Shown: in pieces, positions 1 to 7,869 of the stretch
How positions within the stretch are numbered: the first letter of the stretch is position 1
Layout: each line of letters opens with the position of its first letter
Notes under the pieces: model-generated
What the model saw: only the letters and a program-made list of their open reading frames with translations
What the model was told of the DNA's origin: nothing
Databases searched by the model: none
Made by a program: the position numbers and the translations under genes
Source: a candidate division Zixibacteria bacterium CG_4_9_14_3_um_filter_46_8
Lineage (GTDB): Bacteria; Zixibacteria; MSB-5A5; UM-FILTER-46-8
Reading direction: 5' to 3'
DNA: 44,263 nt
Assembly (NCBI GenBank): GCA_002791595.1
Contig: PFXJ01000056.1
Location: 1 to 44,263, forward strand

Positions 1-1
1 C

Positions 2-1678
2 TACGATAAGACCATTACTATCAATGGGGTCAGCAAAGCCTATTCAATGACCGGTTGGCGTTTGGGATATGCGGCAGGACCGGCTGATATGATTGCCGCA
101 ATGGACAAGGTGCAATCGCATAGCACTTCCAATGCCTGTTCCATTTCGCAAAAAGCCGCGGAGGAGGCGCTCAATGGGCCGCAGTCCGAGATATATCGGA
201 TGAATGCTGAATTTCAGAGGCGGCGGGATTATATGCTTTACAAATTGCGCAGTATCCACGGCGTTTCGTGCACCAAACCGCAGGGCGCATTTTATCTATT
301 CCCGAATTTCTCGGCTCATTACCATAAGGAATTTCAGGGAACTGAGATCCGCAATTCATACGGACTGGCATATTATCTTCTGAAGCAGGCGCATGTGGCG
401 GTGGTGCCGGGAGAAGCTTTCGGAGATGATCATTTCATTCGTCTTTCTTATGCCACATCGATGGAAAATATCCAAAAGGCGATGGAGCGAATCATTGATG
501 TCACCAATAAACTGCAACCCAGCAGGAAAGCGAAGGCGGTTGCGCTCAATAATTGGAAAACCGTGCGCAAGGATTTTGTAGAAACCGAACGGAATGTCTC
601 GGTCGAAATGCGGCAGGCGTTGGTGGCTGAATGCGAACAATATCTCAAATATGATAACTACTACGAATGGAACGCCAATATCAATGGCGTAATAATCCAA
701 CTTCGCACCAACCATCAGCATCTATATGATTATTTCATCGAGAATTTCTATCCGGCACAGATCGAGGCGAGCTTGGAACCGCATGGCATAATCTATGCTG
801 TGGGATGGATACCCGGGCGTGAAGCCAGAGCGTATTATAATTCCGAAACCCGCACCGCATTCTTATTCAAATCCGCCCTCTATGGGCAGGTGAGGTCGCT
901 GGCGATGGGGATTGTCAATGACTTGTGCGAACGGCTTTACGACACCTATTCGGTCAGAGGATTCTGCTTTGATTACGATGGCCACGGCGTGCTGATTATG
1001 GCGCCGGAAGGAACCGGGAAATCTGAATTGTTGGCGGGCTTCCTGCGTTCGGCTGGCATAAAATTGGTGACGACCGATGTGGTTTTTGTCCGTTTCGCCG
1101 GTGGAATTCCAACCGCAGAAACACCGGAACGGAAGATTTATTTCCGAACCGATTTTGTGAAATTATATCCTGATTTCATCCCGCTATTCGAGCGGAGCAA
1201 GTGCGAAAATGTGGTTACCACGAAAGATGAATGCAGTTGCGAGGCATGCCGTATGGGCGGCACCTGCGATATCGATATGGGATATGGGTATAATTTTTCG
1301 GGCTCGACTCGGTCTTATGCGATGCTGGATCCATATTGGATAGATGGACCCCGGAAACATACCAAACGAACTAACTTGCGAAAAATCGTCTTGTTGAGAA
1401 AAGACAGCGGCAGTCCGTTCGAACAGAGATTGGATTCTGAGCAGGCGCTTCGCGCCCTCGAAGATGCCGCCAACGCCCGCGGCTACAACGCCGATCCATT
1501 TCTGAACCAACACATTTTGGTGCGTACCTCCGAACGCCTCGAACTTCAGCGCAGATTTTACCTCAGATTATTCGAAACCGTGCCGGTTTATCATATCAAT
1601 GTCGGCATCGAGAAAACGGATAAGGTGTTGGCGAAAATTATGGAGATATTGACCGGGGAGAAGGCGGTGGTGTTGTAG
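2..1678 (+). CDS. Aspartate aminotransferase-like enzyme fused to an HPr-kinase-like P-loop domain (5' end outside window)
   Basis: The frame is open from base 2, so the gene starts upstream of the window. The first visible residues contain the fold-type I PLP-lysine motif GVSKAYSMTGWRLG, with the Schiff-base lysine at codon 35-37; this is typical of class I aspartate aminotransferases. The aminotransferase part ends about 170 residues in, around VTNKLQPSRKAKAV. Instead of stopping there, the same frame runs on for about 390 residues. That extension has a Walker A-type loop APEGTGKSELL (lysine codon 1019-1021) followed by LVTTDVVFVR, the order seen in HPr kinase/phosphorylase (GxxGxGKSE, then a DD-V strand). 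It also has a cysteine cluster, CSCEACRMGGTC, near 1233-1268. No frameshift or internal stop is visible at the junction. The aminotransferase assignment is firm. The kinase-like fold is inferred from motif order, and its substrate is unknown. Confidence 0.85.
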   Translation, partial: YDKTITINGVSKAYSMTGWRLGYAAGPADMIAAMDKVQSHSTSNACSISQKAAEEALNGPQSEIYRMNAEFQRRRDYMLYKLRSIHGVSCTKPQGAFYLFPNFSAHYHKEFQGTEIRNSYGLAYYLLKQAHVAVVPGEAFGDDHFIRLSYATSMENIQKAMERIIDVTNKLQPSRKAKAVALNNWKTVRKDFVETERNVSVEMRQALVAECEQYLKYDNYYEWNANINGVIIQLRTNHQHLYDYFIENFYPAQIEASLEPHGIIYAVGWIPGREARAYYNSETRTAFLFKSALYGQVRSLAMGIVNDLCERLYDTYSVRGFCFDYDGHGVLIMAPEGTGKSELLAGFLRSAGIKLVTTDVVFVRFAGGIPTAETPERKIYFRTDFVKLYPDFIPLFERSKCENVVTTKDECSCEACRMGGTCDIDMGYGYNFSGSTRSYAMLDPYWIDGPRKHTKRTNLRKIVLLRKDSGSPFEQRLDSEQALRALEDAANARGYNADPFLNQHILVRTSERLELQRRFYLRLFETVPVYHINVGIEKTDKVLAKIMEILTGEKAVVL

Positions 1679-1679
1679 G

Positions 1680-1850
1680 TCGGCGGGCTTGTCGAAGATC
1701 CCGATGAAATCGGGGCCCCCGACATTGGCGGGGTGGGGAAAATCCCCTCTCCAGAGGGGTGGCCGCCTCCCCGACGAAGTCGGGGTCGAGGCGGACGGGG
1801 TGTGTTAGAAAATGTTTGGTCGTGCCGTCAGGTCGCCGCACCTGACCGGG
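1680..1850. repeat. Intergenic cluster of dispersed hairpin repeats
   Basis: This stretch directly follows the aminotransferase fusion. It holds several short perfect inverted repeats: CCCGAT-GAA-ATCGGG near 1701-1716, CCCCTCT..AGAGGGG near 1743-1759, CCCCGAC-GAA-GTCGGGG near 1770-1786, and GTCAGGT (1827-1833) with ACCTGAC (1840-1846). The last unit recurs several times at 41.2-41.9 kb. No T-tract follows any of them, so a repeat family is likelier than a simple terminator, although the cluster may also end transcription of the upstream gene. Confidence 0.6.
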
Positions 1851-1914
1851 AAAGGAAATCGCTATCGGGTTCGGCGACCCGAGAATACAGAAAATATTTT
1901 GGGAGTAACAAACA

Positions 1915-2724
1915 ATGAATCGGTGCATGGTTCTATCGATGTTTTTGATCAGCGTCTTGATTCCTTTCAAATCATCATTATCTGAATCAACGGTGATATA
2001 TGGCGAATATGAGTATGCCATGGGGGATAATGATACGAAGAAGGATGCAAGAAGAATATGTCTTCTGGAAGCACAAAGGAGATGCTTGGAAAATGCAGGA
2101 ACATATCTAATGAGCAGAATTGAAATTGAGAATCATCAATTGACTAAAGATGAATTAATCGCATACACAGGGGGATTGGTAAAGTCTGAAATCGTAAATG
2201 AGGAAGTTAAATTTAGCGGTCCCAATATGGCCATATATATCAAAGTCAAGTCAGACATTAATCTTTCAGACTTGCAGTCGAAAATGGCCGAGGTGCGAAA
2301 TAATGATTCTTTATCGCTAAAATTTATCTCCCTTCAACGAGACTACGATCAATTGGCGGACAAAATACGCCGACTGCAGGATCAATTAGAATCTGTGGAT
2401 AGCTGGGAATCAGAAAAAAAGGTCCGAACCGAAAGGGCTCAGGTTCTTGGAAGCCTATCCAAGCTGGAGAATATTAGGACGGAGATTGAACAAAAAGCCC
2501 GAGTCGCTATTGACAATATCGAGCTGGGTATGACACGGGAGGAAGTCATATCTCTGATAGGGAAGCCAAGAGTTCAAAGCAAAAATGGCCATTTGAACTA
2601 TGGCAAAGTTTGGGTTATGATCGAAAGTGGCGTTGTATCCTGCATCATTGACGCGAAATGTTTTAGGTATTATTGTGATTGTATTTGGTACAGGACCTTG
2701 GAGAGGGAATGTATTGTCAAGTAG
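1915..2724 (+). CDS. Secreted protein: FlgT/LPP20-like N-terminal part, coiled coil, SmpA/BamE-like C-terminal part
   Basis: The 269-residue protein begins with a hydrophobic signal peptide (about residues 1-23). The segment DTKKDARRICLLEAQRR followed by CLENAGTYL resembles the N-terminal domain of FlgT/LPP20-type periplasmic proteins, where an Ala/Arg-rich helix follows a G-x-Y strand. Residues about 120-200 are heptad-like and charged, consistent with a coiled coil. From about residue 201, IELGMTREEVISLIGKP matches the SmpA/OmlA (BamE-like) pattern of a G-M-T-x-x-x-V helix leading to G-x-P. GGGAG is a good ribosome-binding site just upstream of the ATG. The domain order suggests an envelope protein; a specific function cannot be given. 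Confidence 0.75.
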   Translation: MNRCMVLSMFLISVLIPFKSSLSESTVIYGEYEYAMGDNDTKKDARRICLLEAQRRCLENAGTYLMSRIEIENHQLTKDELIAYTGGLVKSEIVNEEVKFSGPNMAIYIKVKSDINLSDLQSKMAEVRNNDSLSLKFISLQRDYDQLADKIRRLQDQLESVDSWESEKKVRTERAQVLGSLSKLENIRTEIEQKARVAIDNIELGMTREEVISLIGKPRVQSKNGHLNYGKVWVMIESGVVSCIIDAKCFRYYCDCIWYRTLERECIVK

Positions 2725-2907
2725 CTGGCCGCACTGATATATATGTAGCTTCGACCACATAGTTTTGGTTTTGTCCTTATGAGTAGAAACACCCTGTGGA
2801 CGGTCAGCCCCCAGGCCTGCTGCCGGCACAGGATGTCCACGATACTACAGTTGGAAAGAGCTGAATCGCGAACAGTATATTTTACATAAATTGATGGAGT
2901 TATAATA
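2725..2907. other. Intergenic stretch, no gene seen
   Basis: I see no convincing reading frame here. A weak stem, CCTGTG (2793-2798) with CACAGG (2827-2832), flanks a GC-rich stretch. Its sequence GTGGACGGTCAG also occurs downstream of the TPR gene near 22467, so it may be another small dispersed repeat. Confidence 0.3.
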
Positions 2908-2943
2908 ATGATCCAACTTGACGGTTCAAACTTAACCGTAGAA
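2908..2943 (+). pseudogene. Relic duplicate of the first 12 codons of the downstream ammonia-lyase
   Basis: This copy has its own GGAG ribosome-binding site and ATG, and encodes MIQLDGSNLTVE. The intact gene at 3171 begins MIQLDGSNLTIE. Most base differences between the two are synonymous (ATC/ATT, GAC/GAT, GGTTCA/GGAAGC, TTA/CTA), so the copy evolved as coding sequence before being cut short. Homology stops where a hairpin repeat begins at about 2944. The frame stays open to 3099 only through the repeat. It is either the remnant of a second ammonia-lyase gene or an old tandem duplication of the gene start. Confidence 0.7.
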
Positions 2944-3105
2944 TCCCGACAGGTCGGGACGCGATGCGGCGCGATTTCTCCCTCACCCGCCACGACTGGG
3001 TCGTGGCACCCCGCCACAGGCGGGCAGGCCTCTCCCGTGAATCGGGAGAGGGAAGTTGAACTCCCTTCTCCCATTCAGTGGGAGAAGGGTCGGGGATGAG
3101 GGAGG
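2944..3105. repeat. Branched nested-hairpin repeat element
   Basis: An outer stem, TCCCTCA (2979-2985) with TGAGGGA (3097-3103), encloses four perfect hairpins: GCCACGAC 2989-2996 with 3000-3007; CCCGCC 3010-3015 with 3019-3024; CTCTCCCG 3030-3037 with 3043-3050; and an 11-bp stem at 3063-3073 with 3079-3089. A further stem, CCCGAC..GTCGGG, lies at 2945-2958. The end of the window (44251-44263) starts with the same CTCCCTCACCC sequence, which indicates a family of copies in this genome. Confidence 0.7.
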
Positions 3106-3170
3106 ATAATGGGAGCTTTAACTACGGCGAAAAGAAAACAGCAATCTTTTATTATATTGGAGTCTCATAA

Positions 3171-4697
3171 ATGATTCAACTTGATGGAAGCAACCTAACC
3201 ATAGAACAACTTCGCGATATAGCGCGGAATAAAGAAAAGGTCGAATTCTCCCCGAAAGGGATTGAGAATATCGAGAAATGCCGGGCGATCATTACCGATA
3301 TGGTCGAATCCGGTATGGCAATATACGGTGTAACCACCGGCATCGGTGAATTCGCGCGCATCCGCGTATCGCCGGAACAAAGCGCCGAACTTCAACGGCG
3401 CATCATCTATTCGCACGCGGCCGGGACCGGCGATCCCCAGCCGATCGATGTCGTCCGCGGCGCGATGGTGTGCCGGGCGAATACTCTAGCCAAAGGTTAC
3501 TCTGGCGTTCGTCTCAAATTGGCGAATATATTTTTGGAGTTATTGAACAAGGAAGTGACTCCATTTGTGTTCGAAAAGGGTTCGGTGGGGACATCCGGAG
3601 ACCTTTCTCCGATGGCGCAATTGGCGGAAGTCTGTCTTGGCGAAGGCGAGGCCTATTATCAGGGCCAACGGATGCCCGGCGGAGAAGCGCTGAAGCGCGC
3701 CGGCATCCAACCGGTTGATTTGTCTTACAAAGAAGGGCTGGGCCTAATCAATGGTTCGCAGATGACCGCCGCGGGAGCGTCGCTACTGCTCATCGATGCC
3801 CGCAATCTTTTGAAGAATGCGTTTATCGCCGCCGCCATGACTATCGATGCCCTCAAAGGAGTCCTCAAGGCGTATGATGCCCGCTACCATGCGGTTCGTC
3901 CTTTCAAAGGCCAGAATGCGGTGGCTCATAATTTACGGACCCTGATGGCTGGCTCGGAAATAATCGCCGAGAAATCAAGCAAGGTGCAAGATGGATATTC
4001 GATGCGCTGCACTCCCCAGGTTTTGGGGCCGTCGGTGGACACCTGGTTTTATATGCGGGAGCAGATTGAAACCGAAATTAATTCTGCCGCTGACAATCCG
4101 CTCTTCTTCCCGGCGGATAAGGATTATATCGCGGGAGGCAATTTCCATGGGCAGGTTATAGGGATGGTTACCGATTTCCTCTGCATTGCTATGAGCGAAG
4201 TTGCCAATCTTTCCGAACGGCATACCAATCGGCTTCTCAATCCGGTTCTCTCCGGTCTGCCTGATTTTCTGGTGGAAGGGCGCGGTTTGAATTCCGGCTT
4301 GATGGTTTCGCAATATACCGCCGCCGCTCTCGTGTCCGAAAACAAAGTGCTTTCGCATCCTTCGACGGTCGATTCGATTTCGGTTTCCGCAGATCAAGAA
4401 GACCATGTGGCGATGACTCCGGTTGCGGTCCGCAAATGCACTGAGATCCTCAAAAATGTGGGCGCAGTGTTGGCGATAGAGATGATGTGCGCGGCGCAGG
4501 CGTTTGATTTCCGGAAACCGTTGCGCCCCGGCAAAGGCACCGCGGTTGCTTATGATTTGATTCGCAAGTATGTAACTCACCTCGAAGTTGATCGCGTTCT
4601 CTATCCCGATATCAACAAGATTGCGGAGCTGGTGCGCAGTGGTGAGATAGTCAAAGCAGTGGAAAAGGAAATTGGCGAATTGCCGCTGAGGTTGTAG
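3171..4697 (+). CDS. hutH: Histidine/aromatic amino acid ammonia-lyase family (HutH-like)
   Basis: Enzymes of this family eliminate ammonia from histidine or an aromatic amino acid, using a self-formed methylidene-imidazolone (MIO) group. The 508 residues match the usual length. Family landmarks are in order: YGVTTGIGEFA near residue 47, the MIO loop GSVGTSGDLSPM with Thr141-Ser142-Gly143, YSMRCTPQVLGP, LNSGLMVSQYTAAAL, and SADQEDHVAMTP. The MIO triad is TSG rather than the usual ASG. The specificity pair S81-H82, in IIYSHAAGTG, is the one seen in histidine ammonia-lyases rather than the HL or FL of tyrosine and phenylalanine lyases. No hutU or hutI lies nearby, so a histidine-degradation role is not supported by context. 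The ATG is preceded by TTGGAG. Confidence 0.88.
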   Translation: MIQLDGSNLTIEQLRDIARNKEKVEFSPKGIENIEKCRAIITDMVESGMAIYGVTTGIGEFARIRVSPEQSAELQRRIIYSHAAGTGDPQPIDVVRGAMVCRANTLAKGYSGVRLKLANIFLELLNKEVTPFVFEKGSVGTSGDLSPMAQLAEVCLGEGEAYYQGQRMPGGEALKRAGIQPVDLSYKEGLGLINGSQMTAAGASLLLIDARNLLKNAFIAAAMTIDALKGVLKAYDARYHAVRPFKGQNAVAHNLRTLMAGSEIIAEKSSKVQDGYSMRCTPQVLGPSVDTWFYMREQIETEINSAADNPLFFPADKDYIAGGNFHGQVIGMVTDFLCIAMSEVANLSERHTNRLLNPVLSGLPDFLVEGRGLNSGLMVSQYTAAALVSENKVLSHPSTVDSISVSADQEDHVAMTPVAVRKCTEILKNVGAVLAIEMMCAAQAFDFRKPLRPGKGTAVAYDLIRKYVTHLEVDRVLYPDINKIAELVRSGEIVKAVEKEIGELPLRL

Positions 4698-4774
4698 GAA
4701 TATCAGTGGAATGCTCAAGCGTGGGGTGGCGCAGTTGTGTGAAAGGGAGCTTAGGCATGTATAGACAGGATTGA

Positions 4775-4816
4775 CATGGCCAAGTCAAATCGATAAGTCG
4801 ATTTCACTTGACCATG
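4775..4816. other. 19-bp inverted repeat with 4-nt loop upstream of the next gene
   Basis: Arms 4775-4793 and 4798-4816 pair with only two mismatches around the loop TAAG. The next start codon is 26 bases downstream. There is no T-tract and GC is moderate, so it is not a standard terminator. It could be an operator for a dimeric regulator or an RNA hairpin near the start of the message. Confidence 0.5.
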
Positions 4817-4841
4817 CCACGCGGCCATAATAGCTATTGGT

Positions 4842-5552
4842 ATGAAGGATAAGAAACTATTCTCCCTGGCTTGGGCGCTTGCTTTCTTAGCGACTTTTCA
4901 AATGAATTGCGCCACCATAGTTCTCACCCAGGCGGGTAAGTGGTCTGATAAATCAAAAAAGGAAAGAGAAGTCTATTCAGTCGAGGATGCAAAAAATATC
5001 GCTCCCGGGAAAAGGATTATCATTCAGTTAAAAAACGGCGCTGTATTGACCGGGCGATATTATGGATTGGCCCCTATTTGCGAAAAGCTTGGTGATAATG
5101 ACCGAGCGCTCCGCGATTCGGGCGTCAATCGAATGGATATTCCTTCGATGGCAGACAAAGTTACCGTTGCCGATGATACCGGCCTGAAGTTTTCGTGCAA
5201 GTTCATTAGTGCAGATTCTCAATATTTATATGTGATTCACGAAGGCGGAAAATGGATTTCCACTATGAGCCTGGCAAATGTCAACCAGATTTATGGCAAT
5301 CACAGAGATTCTCTTTCGGCAGAAGAACTGAGAGAGATCGCTGCTTCAGAATGTGTCTTTGACCGAGCGATCATTTTTGAGAGTGAGGGTCGTGTAGAAT
5401 CCGTTGTTGCCGACAGCGCACAGACAATCATCGGAACCGAAACAAAAAATGCTGCCAGCACCGGATTATTGCTTGGTCTGGCGATTGATTTCACTTTTCA
5501 AGTATGGTTTTGGTGGTTTGCAATTCCGGAAGCAATCGAATCGATGGATTAG
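4842..5552 (+). CDS. Envelope protein of unknown function
   Basis: I do not recognise the family. The 236-residue protein starts with a signal-like hydrophobic stretch (KLFSLAWALAFLATFQMNC). The Cys near residue 23 could be a lipid-attachment site, but the lipobox is weak. The next part has short strand-like segments (GKRIIIQLKNGAVLTGRYYG, then VTVADDTGLKFSCKFISADS), suggesting a small beta-rich fold. The C-terminus holds a hydrophobic, aromatic segment (TGLLLGLAIDFTFQVWFWWF) that probably spans or touches the membrane. No clear ribosome-binding site precedes the ATG. It stands alone, downstream of a conspicuous inverted repeat. Confidence 0.6.
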   Translation: MKDKKLFSLAWALAFLATFQMNCATIVLTQAGKWSDKSKKEREVYSVEDAKNIAPGKRIIIQLKNGAVLTGRYYGLAPICEKLGDNDRALRDSGVNRMDIPSMADKVTVADDTGLKFSCKFISADSQYLYVIHEGGKWISTMSLANVNQIYGNHRDSLSAEELREIAASECVFDRAIIFESEGRVESVVADSAQTIIGTETKNAASTGLLLGLAIDFTFQVWFWWFAIPEAIESMD

Positions 5553-5725
5553 TGAACATTAGATCCGCATCCTACCATCCTTCGCTCTCAGCCAGGATCA
5601 TCTGCACACGAGGATTGCGCGTGAAGGCGTAATCGCTTGCGGCATTTATTAATTTCATATATTATCATTGAATCAGCATTATTACCGAAATAGATAACAT
5701 TAGATTAAAGCAATAGAGATACTTT

Positions 5726-6097
5726 ATGAAACAATCCTCATCAATGGCCGGAACAAATCATATCGCGGGTAGTGCGAGACGGGGAGTATTAAACTCTTCG
5801 GCGGTCGCGAAACTTATCGCTTTCTGCACCGTTCTGATAGCAATCTTCTTACTTCCGAGTATTTCGTACTGTGCCGGTGGCAAACCGGCCACCAAAATCT
5901 ATAATGTTGCTGACACGAGGGCGATGGAACCGGGTTTGCCCAAAATGGTCGCTGATATTTACAACAGCGATCTTTGGCTGTATGGACTGACAGTAATCCT
6001 GGTTATGGCGGGAATGGGTTTTATCATCGGCTTTGGGATGGATAAGTTGGTCTCGCATCTGGGCATTGACCTGGGCAAGCTGGAACACCACGAATAG
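5726..6097 (+). CDS. Small membrane protein paired with TauE/SafE exporter
   Basis: This 123-residue protein has a hydrophobic segment or signal anchor at about residues 28-50 and a second membrane helix at about 84-105. Between them lies YNVADTRAMEPGLPKMVADI, and it ends LGIDLGKLEHHE. I recall similar small proteins preceding TauE/SafE genes in sulfate-reducing bacteria, but could not verify this here. The gene lies 32 bases upstream of the exporter on the same strand, so a subunit or accessory role in the same transport complex is the natural inference. Confidence 0.65.
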   Translation: MKQSSSMAGTNHIAGSARRGVLNSSAVAKLIAFCTVLIAIFLLPSISYCAGGKPATKIYNVADTRAMEPGLPKMVADIYNSDLWLYGLTVILVMAGMGFIIGFGMDKLVSHLGIDLGKLEHHE

Positions 6098-6129
6098 GCA
6101 GGATTAGTCCAAACCTTAGGAATCTAATA

Positions 6130-7176
6130 ATGGATATTTTCAATGTTTACTTGCCGATAGCCGGCATTAACTTCAATGTAATCCTCCTTTTGCTGATTGG
6201 CACCAGTGTTGGTGTATGCGGCGGATTTTTCGGAATCGGCGGGGCGTGGATAGTTACTCCGGCCCTTAATATATTCGGATTTCCGATGCCTTATGCAATT
6301 GGGACTGACCTGGCTCATATGGGCGGTAAATCCATCGTTTCTACGATGCGTCATAGCAAATTTGGCAATGTGGACGTCAAACTGGGATTTTCGATGATCA
6401 TTGGCACTACTGTTGGAATGGAACTTGGGGCCAGATTAGTGATGTATCTTGAGCAATTAGGACTGGTTGAATCGGTGGTTCGCAGGATCTATATTATATT
6501 TCTCCTGCTGGTTGGGAGCTATGTTCTTTATGATTACATCTCCAATGTTTCCCGGAATCGTAAGAATTCCCATGCTGACTTAGGTGGTGGTTCCCCGCCG
6601 ATGACAATGGCGCAAAAACTTCATCGAATTAAGATACCTCCGGTCATTTACTTTAAGAGTTCAAATATAAGATGCTCCATCTGGCTTCCGATTTCCATAG
6701 GGCTTGCGACCGGCATTGTGGCGAGCGTGCTGGGCGTAGGTGGAGGCTTCATACGAATGCCGGCCCTGATTTATCTGCTGGGATGTCCAACTTTGATCGC
6801 TGTCGGAACTGATTTATTTGAGGTGATGGTAACTGGAGCCTATGGGGCTTTCACTTACGGTATAAAAGGGAGAGTGGATCTCATAGCCGCCATGTGGATG
6901 CTGGTGGGTGCGGCGGTTGGCGCCCAGCTCGGAACCGTAGCTGTTAAATATGTGCGCGGATATTCAATCCGTCTCCTTTTTGCGGCTACTATCTTTCTCG
7001 CCTGCGCTTCAGTTGCGCTCAAAGAAATGAAGCATCAATTGCCTTCTTCCATTTTGATACTTACCGCAGGCACCGCTATCAGCCTCGTGATAATTTTCCT
7101 CTTGATAAAGGGCGTAATCCAGGAAAGAGCCTCTGCGCGTGGTTCCAAAAAGTTGGATTTGGGAAGGAGAATCTGA
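6130..7176 (+). CDS. Sulfite exporter TauE/SafE family permease
   Basis: This integral membrane protein of 348 residues belongs to a family that exports sulfite, sulfoacetate and related anions. It has the internal duplication typical of the family. The first half contains GVCGGFFGIGGAWIVTPALN followed by YAIGTDLAHM. The second half contains ASVLGVGGGFIRMPALIYLL followed by IAVGTDLFEV. About eight hydrophobic helices are visible, with a cytoplasm-like charged loop around residues 138-165. The substrate cannot be read from sequence. It sits between a small membrane protein and a lipoprotein, and its TGA overlaps the next ATG (TGATG), so the genes are probably translationally coupled. Confidence 0.88.
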   Translation: MDIFNVYLPIAGINFNVILLLLIGTSVGVCGGFFGIGGAWIVTPALNIFGFPMPYAIGTDLAHMGGKSIVSTMRHSKFGNVDVKLGFSMIIGTTVGMELGARLVMYLEQLGLVESVVRRIYIIFLLLVGSYVLYDYISNVSRNRKNSHADLGGGSPPMTMAQKLHRIKIPPVIYFKSSNIRCSIWLPISIGLATGIVASVLGVGGGFIRMPALIYLLGCPTLIAVGTDLFEVMVTGAYGAFTYGIKGRVDLIAAMWMLVGAAVGAQLGTVAVKYVRGYSIRLLFAATIFLACASVALKEMKHQLPSSILILTAGTAISLVIIFLLIKGVIQERASARGSKKLDLGRRI

Positions 7177-7484
7177 TGAAGAGCATTTCCTGGGCCGTTG
7201 TGATTTTAGCCGGCTTGTTGGCCACAGTAGGATGCTCTGATTCCCCCCAGGTCCTTCAGGGAACAGTCCAGAGCTACGAGCGGTCCTCCAAAACCATCAC
7301 CATCAGAAGCGAAAATCCTCCCGAGCAGGAGCTTACTATTTCCTTAGAAGAGGCAGATATCGGGGCCCAGCCGAAGGTTGGTGATATGGTGCGGGTGGCC
7401 TACAGAGAGCGTCGTGGAAAACTTATGGCAATCCGTTTGATGAATCTGAGCCAACAAGAGGAATTGAAAAAGAAGGGGCATTAG
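7176..7484 (+). CDS. Small lipoprotein in the TauE/SafE unit
   Basis: The 102-residue product starts with a lipoprotein signal ending LLATVGC, with the Cys at residue 20 as the expected lipidation site. The mature part, VLQGTVQSYERSSKTITIRS through VGDMVRVAYRERRGKLMAIR, has the alternating strands of a small OB-like beta barrel. Its start overlaps the stop of the exporter gene by one base. It is probably an envelope partner of the exporter, but the role is unknown. Confidence 0.75.
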   Translation: MKSISWAVVILAGLLATVGCSDSPQVLQGTVQSYERSSKTITIRSENPPEQELTISLEEADIGAQPKVGDMVRVAYRERRGKLMAIRLMNLSQQEELKKKGH

Positions 7485-7869
7485 GATAAGTTTCGATATC
7501 ATTTTGCAGTGCAGACGCCTCCAGCAACTCAATGGCAAAGCAGCCATGGCGACTGACACCAATGATTCAAGGAATGTCGCTATTTTTAATGCCGCATTAT
7601 TTTAGGGATTGCGGTAACCACGAATTCCACTTGACAAAATGGATTTCTGAGTGCATATTTTTATTGGGAATCACTATTTGAGGTTAGTGTGGTAAGCTGG
7701 AAAAGTAATAAGAGTAAATATCGATTAGAAATGTGGGGGGGGTACTATGCCTTGGATTGTCTCTCAATTCTCGTGCGCCTCCATTTCTCAATCCAGATCG
7801 CCGTGTGACTCACATGCTTTTTAGTAACCTCGAATGGATTATTGAAATATCCAATAGGGAGTAACGAAG
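7485..7869. other. 385-bp intergenic region with a candidate promoter and a G8 tract
   Basis: No established gene is visible. A candidate promoter lies at 7631-7659 and a run of eight G lies at 7735-7742. The G run is followed 4 bases later by an ATG that opens a 25-codon frame (7747-7824), which I cannot support as a gene. The remainder would be a long 5' leader for the gene at 7870. Confidence 0.4.
7631..7659 (+). promoter_or_regulatory. Candidate sigma-70-type promoter
   Basis: TTGACA (7631-7636), a 17-base spacer, then CATATT (7654-7659). The arrangement matches the TTGAC-N16/17-TATATT pattern seen before the rplM, glycosyltransferase-relic and propeller-protein genes in this window. It would give a leader of about 205 bases before the ATG at 7870. 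Confidence 0.45.

Noticed and set aside
3975-4718. A 247-codon antisense frame across the ammonia-lyase gene
   Set aside because: It mirrors a strongly conserved enzyme gene, has no ribosome-binding site and shows no recognisable motif.
5572-5658. A 28-codon minus-strand frame in the gap before the exporter unit
   Set aside because: It reads like protein (ASDYAFTRNPRVQMILAESE), but there is no ribosome-binding site and no family can be named. It may be a gene relic.
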